5,114 bases of DNA. It comes from Geobacter sp. Lineage in GTDB: Bacteria; Desulfobacterota; Desulfuromonadia; Geobacterales; Geobacteraceae. A program made the position numbers and the translations under genes. Shown here piece by piece: positions 1-5,114 of this stretch. The stretch's first letter is position 1, and each line of letters begins with the position of its first letter. The stretch lies in NCBI GenBank assembly GCA_003857395.1, contig RPRC01000329.1, positions 1 through 5,114 on the forward strand, in the 5' to 3' direction. Below the pieces are notes generated by a model. It saw nothing but the letters and a program-made list of their open reading frames with translations. It ran no database searches and was not told the origin of the DNA.

Positions 1-1043
1 AAGGCATCAAGGGAGTCATCATACTTGAACTTGGCTTTCATGAGGACGGCAAGGTAACAGACGACGCCTGCGCCAACACCGATTACCAAGGCCCAGCCCG
101 GAGTTACAAAACCGGCAGCCGGTGTTATGGCAACCAGTCCGGCAACGACACCGGAAGCAAAACCGAGAGCGCTTGGCTTACCGGCGTGGATCCATTCGGC
201 AAACATCCAGGCAAGGCCAGCCGCAGCCGGAGCAACAGTCGTGGTGGTAAAAGCCAGTGCCGCGGTGCCATTGGCGGCCAAGGCACTACCGGCATTGAAT
301 CCATACCAGCCGAACCAAAGGAGTCCTGTGCCGAGCAGGGTCAGAGGGAGTGAGTGAGGAGCCATACGCTCTGTGGGGAAGCCATGCCGCTTGCCAAGGA
401 ACATAATCAGCGCCAGAGCGGAGATACCCGAGGAGAGATGGACAACCGTACCACCTGCGAAATCCAGCGCTGCCGGGGTAAGCTTTGCAAGCCAGCCACC
501 GCCCCATACCCAGTGGGCAATCGGGTCATAGACGAGAGTCGTCCAGACCAGGGCGAAGACGCAGAAGGCGGAAAACTTGATACGCTCTGCAACAGCGCCG
601 GAAATCAGCGCAATGGTAATAATGGCGAACATGGCCTGGAACATGGCGAAAATATATTCCGGGATGGTACCGGACAGGCTGTCAATGGTGATACCGCTGA
701 ACATCATTTTGTTCAGTCCACCGAAGAAACCGCCGGCCTGATCATCGCCAAAACCGATTGTATAGCCGATAACCAGCCACTGCACAGCTACCAGGCCCAT
801 AACCACGAAGGAATGCATCATGGTGGACAGGACGTTTTTTGCTCTGACCATACCGCCGTAAAACAGGGCGAGACCAGGCAACATCAGGAGAACAAGAGCC
901 GACGAGATAAGCAGCCAGGCAGTATCGCCGCTGTCCAGCGTTGGAGCCGCAGGCGCGGCAACTTCTTCTGCGAGTGCGAGAAGAGGAGTCATGAGTGCCA
1001 GGGAGCCGGCCATGACTGCGGTTTTAATTGCTTTTACCTTCAT
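1..1043 (-). CDS. amtB: AmtB ammonium transporter (3' end cut by the window edge)
   Basis: Inner-membrane ammonium channel of the Amt/Mep/Rh family. Reading the minus strand from the ATG at 1043 gives 347 codons with no stop before the edge, so the C-terminus is missing. Residues 1-25 look like a cleavable signal peptide ending LLALA, followed by an Ala/Pro-rich stretch. Family landmarks, matched from memory to E. coli AmtB: the pore phenylalanines F135 and F139 (FQAMFAIIT), [11 protein letters not shown] at 149-159, W180 in VWGGG, the DFAGGTVVH block at 194-202 with D194 (substrate-site Asp) and pore histidine H202, and GFNAGS at 248-253 with S253. The window stops just after KYDDSLDA, a few residues before the second pore histidine should appear. 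A GGAGG ribosome binding site lies 5 bases upstream of the ATG. It is the third gene of the glnK-porin-amtB set; linkage to glnK indicates that the trimer is blocked by unmodified GlnK when ammonium is plentiful. Confidence 0.96.
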   Translation of the reverse strand, partial: MKVKAIKTAVMAGSLALMTPLLALAEEVAAPAAPTLDSGDTAWLLISSALVLLMLPGLALFYGGMVRAKNVLSTMMHSFVVMGLVAVQWLVIGYTIGFGDDQAGGFFGGLNKMMFSGITIDSLSGTIPEYIFAMFQAMFAIITIALISGAVAERIKFSAFCVFALVWTTLVYDPIAHWVWGGGWLAKLTPAALDFAGGTVVHLSSGISALALIMFLGKRHGFPTERMAPHSLPLTLLGTGLLWFGWYGFNAGSALAANGTAALAFTTTTVAPAAAGLAWMFAEWIHAGKPSALGFASGVVAGLVAITPAAGFVTPGWALVIGVGAGVVCYLAVLMKAKFKYDDSLDA

Positions 1044-1057
1044 AATAACCTCCATTA

Positions 1058-1099
1058 GATTTCTCAAGAATCTTTATACGAGACAGTTATTGAGAATTC
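1058..1099 (-). repeat. Imperfect inverted repeat in the porin-amtB spacer
   Basis: Arms at 1058-1067 (GATTTCTCAA) and 1090-1099 (TTGAGAATTC) pair over nine of ten positions, with a 22-base loop. It lies in the 70-base gap between the porin stop and the amtB ribosome binding site, so it would form in the shared transcript. No T-run follows it in the transcript, so it does not look like a terminator. It could affect mRNA processing or relative expression of amtB, or mean nothing; the stem is AT-rich and weak. Confidence 0.35.
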
Positions 1100-1113
1100 A
1101 CTCGACAGTATTT

Positions 1114-1866
1114 TTAGAAAATGAATGCCGCTTTGATGCCGTAGAGACTCTCGTCACTGATCCCGCCAAAATCGCGGGCCTTTTCACTAAGTGCATTCGA
1201 GTAGGTATACGAGGCGGACAGCTTGAAATTGTCAGTAATGGTGTAGTCCAAGCCGGTGCTCAACTCATAGTTATTCCAGTTACTGAAAGCTTCGCTTACG
1301 GAATAATTCCGTTGATTGTAGCTGACAAGGGCGCCAAGATTCAGCCCAAGACCCTTCATCAGTTCGAAGGTGTGAGCCACTGACAAAGAATAGAAGAGGC
1401 CTGTCTCCTTCGACTCATCCCAGTCATAGAAGATCGAAAGTGTCGGCGAAAGGAGGGTGTTCACCGTTGTTTTAAGGTAGATTTCATTGGTATCTTGAAT
1501 ATTTTTAAAATCCAACGAGTAGAAGGTATTACCGACATTAAAGGTCAGCAGTTCAATCGGGGTAAAATTGTAATTCAAGGTAATATCGGTCTCGCTCATA
1601 TCTCCTGATTCAAATGACTCGCCAAAGATAGTTCCATCGTGAGTAAGCAAATTACTCCAGTAGCTCAAGGTGAGGCCCTTGTAACTGAGATCCGCACCAA
1701 ACTGAGAAACCCACTTGTTATCGCTCAGGTCAACGCCCCTGAATAGATACTTGTTGTAGAAACCGGCATAAACATCTCCGGAAACAACGACTTCGGCCTT
1801 TGCGGTGGAAACCATGGCAGCCAGACACAGGGCACATGCAACAAATAATATTCCTATTTTTTTCAT
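1114..1866 (-). CDS. TorF-like putative outer-membrane porin
   Basis: A 250-residue predicted beta-barrel protein. Residues 1-24 form a signal peptide (MKK, hydrophobic core, cleavage after STAKA), so it is exported. The motif YLFRGVDLSD at 40-49 resembles the (Y/F)xFRGxxxSD signature of the TorF/Gcw_chp family of putative porins (TIGR02001/Pfam PF09694, from memory), and the length of about 240 residues fits. The mature part is rich in alternating polar/aromatic stretches typical of beta strands (for example ELLTFNVGNTFYSLDF), and the last residue is Phe (KAAFIF), the usual recognition end for the outer-membrane assembly machinery. The start at 1866 is chosen because AAGGAG lies 8 bases upstream and it alone places the signal peptide at the N-terminus. 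A longer open frame to 2019 would overlap glnK. It sits 34 bases after glnK and 70 before amtB, so its substrate is probably a nitrogen compound, but this is inferred only from position. Confidence 0.82.
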   Translation of the reverse strand: MKKIGILFVACALCLAAMVSTAKAEVVVSGDVYAGFYNKYLFRGVDLSDNKWVSQFGADLSYKGLTLSYWSNLLTHDGTIFGESFESGDMSETDITLNYNFTPIELLTFNVGNTFYSLDFKNIQDTNEIYLKTTVNTLLSPTLSIFYDWDESKETGLFYSLSVAHTFELMKGLGLNLGALVSYNQRNYSVSEAFSNWNNYELSTGLDYTITDNFKLSASYTYSNALSEKARDFGGISDESLYGIKAAFIF

Positions 1867-1874
1867 TTTTAAGT

Positions 1875-1880
1875 CTCCTT
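1875..1880 (-). promoter_or_regulatory. Ribosome binding site of the porin gene
   Basis: AAGGAG on the minus strand, 8 bases before the ATG at 1866. It decides the start of the porin, because the reading frame stays open a further 51 codons into glnK. Confidence 0.85.
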
Positions 1881-1900
1881 TCAGATCACCAAATAGTAAA

Positions 1901-2269
<369 letters not shown>

Positions 2270-2345
2270 TCATGATATCAACCGAATTGTGAACCTTTCT
2301 TCGGTCCAGCGATCTAACGAAATTCACAGCCCAGAAACCTTCAGC

Positions 2346-2372
2346 GATTTCCCTCAACACTGCAGGGAAATC
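2346..2372 (-). repeat. Perfect 9-bp inverted repeat in the glnK leader
   Basis: GATTTCCCT at 2346-2354 and AGGGAAATC at 2364-2372 pair perfectly around a 9-base loop. It lies about 110 to 130 bases upstream of the glnK start, inside the predicted leader. No T-run follows on the minus strand, so it is not a standard terminator. It could be an mRNA structure or a protein-binding palindrome. Confidence 0.5.
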
Positions 2373-2404
2373 AACCCAACCACGTTGCCCTCTTTCCCCC
2401 TTTC

Positions 2405-2431
2405 AAAAAATGTATCGGAGAAATATTCTCC
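2405..2431 (-). promoter_or_regulatory. Hairpin plus T-run in the glnK leader (possible attenuator)
   Basis: On the minus strand GGAGAA and TTCTCC (2431-2417) form a 6-bp stem around a 3-base loop, followed after GATACA by six T (2410-2405). The T-run starts six bases after the stem, so on its own it would be a weak terminator. Its arms match those of the hairpin in the nifV leader (GGAGA, five bases, TCTCCG), which is the main reason to take it seriously. Confidence 0.35.
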
Positions 2432-2513
2432 CCAAAGGTCTTTGTGTTTGGTTCTTACTGGTCAAGGTGAGTCACAATGTCTTCCTGGTTATTTTACAAT
2501 CTATACCAGTGAT

Positions 2514-2529
2514 TGCATTGGCTATGCCA
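2514..2529 (-). promoter_or_regulatory. Sigma-54 (RpoN) promoter for glnK-porin-amtB
   Basis: The minus strand reads TGGCATAGCCAATGCA. This has the invariant GG and GC of the -24/-12 promoter exactly ten bases apart, with the flanking TGGCA and TGCA also matching the consensus TGGCAC-N5-TTGCA. Transcription would start near 2503, some 263 bases before the glnK ATG. Sigma-54 control is the known mode for glnK-amtB and for nif genes, so context supports the match. The long leader is unusual and leaves room for a further promoter nearer the gene, though I did not find one. Confidence 0.72.
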
Positions 2530-2606
2530 GCAAGAACAAATATAATTTCCCTTTTTATTTTATTATGTTACGTCGTTCCACTCATAACGCAACTTTGTAT
2601 CCAACG

Positions 2607-2622
2607 TGTGTACCTCTCAACA
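2607..2622. promoter_or_regulatory. Possible NifA-type upstream activator sequence
   Basis: TGT, ten bases, ACA: the NifA enhancer consensus. Its centre lies about 110 bases upstream of the predicted start of the sigma-54 promoter at 2514-2529, within the distance at which such enhancers work. The pattern has only six fixed bases and can occur by chance, and I found no matching site upstream of nifV, so confidence is limited. Confidence 0.33.
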
Positions 2623-2712
2623 CTGCCCACAAATTAAGCAGTAACAGCTACATTCTCAGACAGACCCGGGTAAAGCAGACCAAAGAAGTATTCGACAATT
2701 CCACCCAGCCGT

Positions 2713-3894
2713 TCAAGAAACATCAGAACAAGAAACACAATCCAGACGGGTGGGCGATTGCGGGCTGCTGACTCGATACAGACGTCTCAATTCACGATCC
2801 TTCAGAGGACGCCTGGCCGCCTGAGATTTCTCGCGAACCTGCTCCATCAAGCAGGCAGCCTCTTCCCGCGAAAGAATTATTCCCAACTCTTTGAAGCGTT
2901 CCAGGAGACTGCTGGTGCCAGAGTGTTTCCCAAGGACAAGGTATCTGCTCAGGCCGACCTCGGCAGGGTCAAAGCCCTCATAATTCTGGGGATTCTTTAT
3001 TACTCCATCAACGTGGACTCCAGATTCGTGGGAGAACACTTTCTTTCCGACAACCGGTTTCCAATCCGGAACAGGACGCCCGGATGCCTTTCCCACAAAA
3101 CGGGATATTTCATGAAATCGGTGAGTCTCTATGCCCGGATCGATGCCACAGGCAAGTTTCAGCCCCATAACCACTTCTTCCAGAGCGGCATTTCCCGCCC
3201 TCTCTCCAAGACCGTTCACCGTCGTATTCACAAAACGGGCACCGGCCCTGATTCCTGCAATGGTATTTGCAGTAGCCATGCCCAGATCATTGTGTGTATG
3301 TACCTCGATGGGAAGCTCCGGAACCGCTTCTCTCAAAGTCCGAATCTTCTCAAACATGATAAATGGATCAAGAATTCCCAGGGTATCGCAGAAACGAAAT
3401 CGGTCACCACCGAGTTCATGGGCAATACCCATCAATTCAACGAGAAATGAGCTATCAGCCCTGCTGGCATCCTCACCGCCAACCGACACATACAGGTCAT
3501 GTTCCTTTGCAAAGGAAACAGCTGTCCGTAACTGCTCAATGACCCAGGCGCGATCCTTGCGCAGCTTGTTAGCAATCATCAGGTCAGATACGGAAAGAGA
3601 AATATCAACCGCGGTGACCCCGCAAGCAATGCTTGCCCGAATGTCACTAATCAGGGCTCGATTCCAGGTAATGAGGCGCGCATTCAGACCCAAATCCACC
3701 ACAGCCCGGACAGAGTCCTGTTCCTCTTTACCCATCGCGGGAATTCCGCACTCCAATTCATGGACGCCGATATCATCAAGCATCCGGGCAATGGTCAATT
3801 TTTCCCGAAGGCCAAAGACTACCCCTGCCGTTTGCTCTCCATCACGTAGTGTCGTATCATCGATAATGACCATGCCGTCAGGTATCGTAGTCAT
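2713..3894 (-). CDS. nifV: Homocitrate synthase NifV
   Basis: Condenses acetyl-CoA with 2-oxoglutarate to give (R)-homocitrate, the organic ligand of the nitrogenase iron-molybdenum cofactor. The 393-residue protein is a full-length TIM-barrel member of the HMG-CoA lyase-like acyltransferase family. [10 protein letters not shown] at 12-21 carries catalytic R17 and metal ligand D18; EVHTHNDLG at 197-205 carries the metal-binding H199 and H201; [19 protein letters not shown] lies at 222-240. The later block [12 protein letters not shown] at 286-297 and YLVLGKHSG at 318-326 are typical of homocitrate and isopropylmalate synthases. There is no LeuA-type regulatory domain, and the match to Azotobacter NifV as I recall it is close throughout. 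The start at 3894 is set by GGGGAG 8 bases upstream; an in-frame extension to 4083 would run through the promoter. The tail after LYR is low in conservation and ends with an unusual CVSC. It is transcribed alone, or with weak read-through to glnK, from a sigma-54 promoter. Confidence 0.95.
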   Translation of the reverse strand: MTTIPDGMVIIDDTTLRDGEQTAGVVFGLREKLTIARMLDDIGVHELECGIPAMGKEEQDSVRAVVDLGLNARLITWNRALISDIRASIACGVTAVDISLSVSDLMIANKLRKDRAWVIEQLRTAVSFAKEHDLYVSVGGEDASRADSSFLVELMGIAHELGGDRFRFCDTLGILDPFIMFEKIRTLREAVPELPIEVHTHNDLGMATANTIAGIRAGARFVNTTVNGLGERAGNAALEEVVMGLKLACGIDPGIETHRFHEISRFVGKASGRPVPDWKPVVGKKVFSHESGVHVDGVIKNPQNYEGFDPAEVGLSRYLVLGKHSGTSSLLERFKELGIILSREEAACLMEQVREKSQAARRPLKDRELRRLYRVSSPQSPTRLDCVSCSDVS

Positions 3895-3902
3895 GATAGT
3901 AT

Positions 3903-3908
3903 CTCCCC
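3903..3908 (-). promoter_or_regulatory. Ribosome binding site of nifV
   Basis: GGGGAG on the minus strand, 8 bases before the ATG at 3894. It fixes the nifV start against longer in-frame ATGs upstream. The GGAGA here is identical to the 5' arm of the leader hairpin just upstream, so the 3' arm (TCTCC) could in principle pair with either. Confidence 0.85.
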
Positions 3909-3909
3909 G

Positions 3910-3945
3910 AAAAAAGAAAAGACCACGGAGAATACATCTCCGAGG
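3910..3945 (-). terminator. Terminator-like hairpin in the nifV leader (possible attenuator)
   Basis: In the transcript direction CGGAGA (3942-3937) and TCTCCG (3931-3926) form a perfect 6-bp stem around a 5-base loop. A T-T mismatch and two further C-G pairs (3945-3944 with 3924-3923) lengthen it. Directly after the stem comes a 13-base tract (3922-3910) in which 11 bases are T. This is the layout of an intrinsic terminator, but it lies inside the leader, after the sigma-54 promoter and before the nifV ribosome binding site. It must therefore be read through for nifV to be made, which suggests attenuation or antitermination. It could also simply stop transcripts arriving from ccdA. Confidence 0.55.
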
Positions 3946-3990
3946 CCCCATTGCCTCATCCATGATTGTGGTGTTGCTGCGGAGAAGTAA

Positions 3991-4006
3991 AGCACAAGCC
4001 ATGCCA
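3991..4006 (-). promoter_or_regulatory. Sigma-54 (RpoN) promoter for nifV
   Basis: The minus strand reads TGGCATGGCTTGTGCT: GG and GC exactly ten bases apart, with TGGCA at -24 and TGCT at -12. Predicted transcription start near 3980, giving a leader of about 86 bases. nif genes are typically driven by sigma-54 with an enhancer-binding activator. The element shares TGGCAT, GC at positions 8-9 and TGC with the glnK promoter, so both probably answer to the same signal. Confidence 0.77.
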
Positions 4007-4189
4007 GCAGACATAACTTTGTAATTACAGGATATTAGCTGATTTTTCCCAGCGTCGGACACAGAATATGCATGTTTCTGCACAGAAAGCAGGCAGTGGT
4101 TTGCCTATTTCATGAGAGGGATGGTCGTTACAGGACAAGGTGCGTAGCAGGAAATAGCGGGGGTAAAATGACAGAAATAACGAAGAGAA

Positions 4190-4211
4190 GGGCAGGCACA
4201 GGGGCCTGCCC
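4190..4211. repeat. GC-rich palindrome 1 (REP-like)
   Basis: GGGCAGGC at 4190-4197 and GCCTGCCC at 4204-4211 pair perfectly around a 6-base loop, followed by CTAC. Short GC-rich palindromes of this look are common dispersed intergenic repeats in bacterial genomes. It is 12 bases from a second, longer palindrome; the pair may be one composite element. Whether it is repeated elsewhere cannot be seen from this window. Confidence 0.6.
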
Positions 4212-4223
4212 CTACTTAAATTG

Positions 4224-4268
4224 CAAGGATATGTCCCCCGCCCCTTGCGGCAGGGGGACATATCCTTG
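4224..4268. repeat. Long perfect 16-bp inverted repeat (palindrome 2)
   Basis: CAAGGATATGTCCCCC at 4224-4239 is perfectly complementary to 4253-4268, with a 13-base loop. As RNA it would form a very stable hairpin on either strand. It lies about 65 bases after the ccdA stop, so it may end or protect the ccdA transcript, but neither strand shows a strong T-run after the stem (the minus strand has only CAATTT). Length, perfection and GC content suggest a REP- or MITE-like mobile palindrome rather than a dedicated terminator. Confidence 0.75.
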
Positions 4269-4332
4269 GTTTCAGCAAAACCATACTGAACAGGTACGTC
4301 AGATTTAGCGGAACTTATGAGAATTGAAGCAA

Positions 4333-5067
4333 CTATCGGAAACCGCCCATAAACAGGATGGTAACATATTGGGATATGGCAGTAAGCGAATTGGTGAAAA
4401 CCAGAATTCCTACAACAATCAGAAACACCCCGGTTACGATCTCGAAAATTCTGATCATCTTTCTGAACCGGTTGAACAGAACGAGAAATTTATGCAGCGC
4501 CAGCGATGAAATGAAAAATGGCGTCCCAAGGCCCAGTGAATAGCTGAACAGCAGGATCATGCCATGATAAACTTTTTCCTCAGTGGCGGCAATCATGAGG
4601 ATTGACGCAAGGATGGGGCCGATACACGGAGTCCAACCCGCGGCAAAGGCAACACCTACCAGGATGCTGCCCACATATCCGGCAGGCTTTTTATGAATTC
4701 GTATCCGCTTTTCTCCAAGGAGAACCGCCAGGTTTACGACCCCCGTCACATGAATACCAAAAAGAACAATCAACAACCCACCGATTTTCCGGATAAAATC
4801 CATTTTCGCCTGGAGAAAACTGCCGATATAGGTTGCGGAAGCGCCAAGCGCCATAAAAACAAAGGTGAAACCTGCTATGAACAGCAGGGAATGAACAATG
4901 GTTTTCCTGCGTACCGCACTGGAAGTGTGCTCTTCCTTCAGATCTGCGAAAGAAATCCCGGTAATGTAGGTAATATACGAAGGTATGAGCGGAAGCACGC
5001 AGGGCGAAAGGAAGGAAAGTAGACCGGCGACGAATGCTCCGATAATGCTTATGTTTGTAGATTCCAT
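4333..5067 (-). CDS. ccdA: CcdA/DsbD-type transmembrane thiol-disulfide transporter
   Basis: A 244-residue integral membrane protein of the CcdA/DsbD-beta family, which carries reducing equivalents from cytoplasmic thioredoxin across the membrane to periplasmic thioredoxin-like proteins, for cytochrome c maturation or disulfide reduction. The two redox cysteines are present in their motifs: C23 in LSFLSPCVLPLIPSY and C148 in AAGWTPCIGPILAS. About six hydrophobic segments can be seen, roughly at 6-28, 58-80, 92-116, 132-158, 168-190 and 206-226. The length fits stand-alone CcdA; the periplasmic domains of full DsbD are absent. The ATG at 5067 has AGGAG 8 bases upstream. The upstream partner, often a TlpA/ResA-type thioredoxin in this family, would lie beyond the right edge. 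No functional link to the nitrogen genes is evident. Confidence 0.92.
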   Translation of the reverse strand: MESTNISIIGAFVAGLLSFLSPCVLPLIPSYITYITGISFADLKEEHTSSAVRRKTIVHSLLFIAGFTFVFMALGASATYIGSFLQAKMDFIRKIGGLLIVLFGIHVTGVVNLAVLLGEKRIRIHKKPAGYVGSILVGVAFAAGWTPCIGPILASILMIAATEEKVYHGMILLFSYSLGLGTPFFISSLALHKFLVLFNRFRKMIRIFEIVTGVFLIVVGILVFTNSLTAISQYVTILFMGGFR

Positions 5068-5090
5068 ACCTCAGACTCCTTAGCTGACTG

Positions 5091-5114
5091 TTATCGTTTC
5101 TGCAGCTCCAAAAG
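5091..5114 (-). CDS. Possible 3' end of an upstream gene (LLELQKR, then stop)
   Basis: Only seven codons and a TAA (5093-5091) are in the window. The frame reads LLELQKR, which looks like the end of a helical C-terminus, and the stop lies about 23 bases before the ccdA start. That spacing would suit an operon partner such as a thioredoxin-like protein. Another frame (ending SerTAA at 5082-5080) is equally open, so neither the frame nor the identity can be settled from these bases. Confidence 0.3.
   Translation of the reverse strand, partial: LLELQKR

Larger units (their letters stand above)
3895..4332 (-). other. ccdA-nifV intergenic region (regulatory and repeats, no gene seen)
   Basis: A 438-base gap. 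The half near nifV holds the sigma-54 promoter, the leader hairpin and the ribosome binding site. The half near ccdA holds two GC-rich palindromes. Short open frames crossing the region run through the palindromes or the promoter, have no ribosome binding site, and look accidental. I did not find a NifA (TGT-N10-ACA) site upstream of the nifV promoter. Confidence 0.7.

Noticed and set aside
354..1058. Plus-strand open frame of 234 codons opposite amtB
   Set aside because: It lies antisense to an unmistakable AmtB sequence, is rich in polar low-complexity residues, and has no family resemblance; it is a shadow of the codon pattern of amtB.
1834..1866. Lipoprotein signal in the porin (FVAC near residue 11)
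   Set aside because: The hydrophobic stretch before that cysteine is too short, and a standard signal peptidase I site follows at residue 24.
2410..2637. Hydrophobic 75-residue plus-strand frame between nifV and glnK
   Set aside because: No ribosome binding site, crosses the sigma-54 promoter and enhancer candidate, and its hydrophobicity follows simply from AT-rich DNA.
2641..2712. Intrinsic terminator just after nifV
   Set aside because: The only palindrome seen (ACCCGGGT) is short and has no T-run after it on the minus strand.
3131..4024. Plus-strand open frame of 297 codons opposite nifV
   Set aside because: Antisense to nifV, with Ser/Arg-rich composition and no recognisable domain; it also reads through the nifV leader and promoter.
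3895..4083. Longer N-terminus for nifV starting at 4083
   Set aside because: The extension covers the sigma-54 promoter and the leader hairpin, is not NifV-like, and is unnecessary given the good ribosome binding site before 3894.
4025..4261. 78-residue minus-strand Cys-containing frame upstream of nifV
   Set aside because: It begins inside the long palindrome and runs through the second one; no ribosome binding site and no family resemblance.

Overview
The window comes from a Gram-negative, nitrogen-fixing bacterium. A putative outer-membrane porin shows the Gram-negative envelope, and a homocitrate synthase (nifV) with a PII/ammonium-transporter set shows nitrogen fixation. Two well-formed sigma-54 promoters fit the same picture. 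My best guess, from gene order and codon and base composition, is a deltaproteobacterium of the Desulfuromonas/Geobacter type; this is an inference and no marker gene in the window settles it. All recognised genes lie on the minus strand, so the biological reading direction is from the right end to the left end.

Right to left: (1) at the extreme right edge, a few codons that may end an upstream gene, then a CcdA/DsbD-type membrane thiol-disulfide transporter (5067-4333). (2) A 438-bp gap (4332-3895) with two GC-rich palindromic repeats (4190-4268), a sigma-54 promoter (3991-4006), and a terminator-like hairpin with a T-rich tract in the short nifV leader (3910-3945). (3) nifV, homocitrate synthase (3894-2713). 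(4) A 473-bp gap (2712-2240) with a TGT-N10-ACA half-site pair of the NifA type, a second sigma-54 promoter (2514-2529), and a long leader holding two inverted repeats. (5) A compact set glnK (2239-1901), a TorF-like putative porin (1866-1114) and amtB (1043 to beyond the left edge), separated by 34 and 70 bases and each with a good ribosome binding site, hence probably one operon.

The genes fit one job. NifV makes homocitrate, the organic ligand of the nitrogenase iron-molybdenum cofactor. GlnK senses nitrogen/energy status (2-oxoglutarate, ATP/ADP) and gates AmtB. AmtB takes up or recaptures ammonium at the inner membrane, and the porin between them may supply an outer-membrane route for a nitrogen compound. 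CcdA belongs to redox handling or cytochrome c maturation and appears to be an unrelated neighbour.

The most interesting signal is regulatory. Both sigma-54 leaders (nifV and glnK) carry a hairpin with the same arms (GGAGA-N5-TCTCC) followed by a T-run. In nifV it looks like an intrinsic terminator lying between promoter and ribosome binding site. That suggests a second control layer (attenuation or antitermination) on top of sigma-54 activation. I saw no tRNA, rRNA, CRISPR array, insertion sequence or phage gene.
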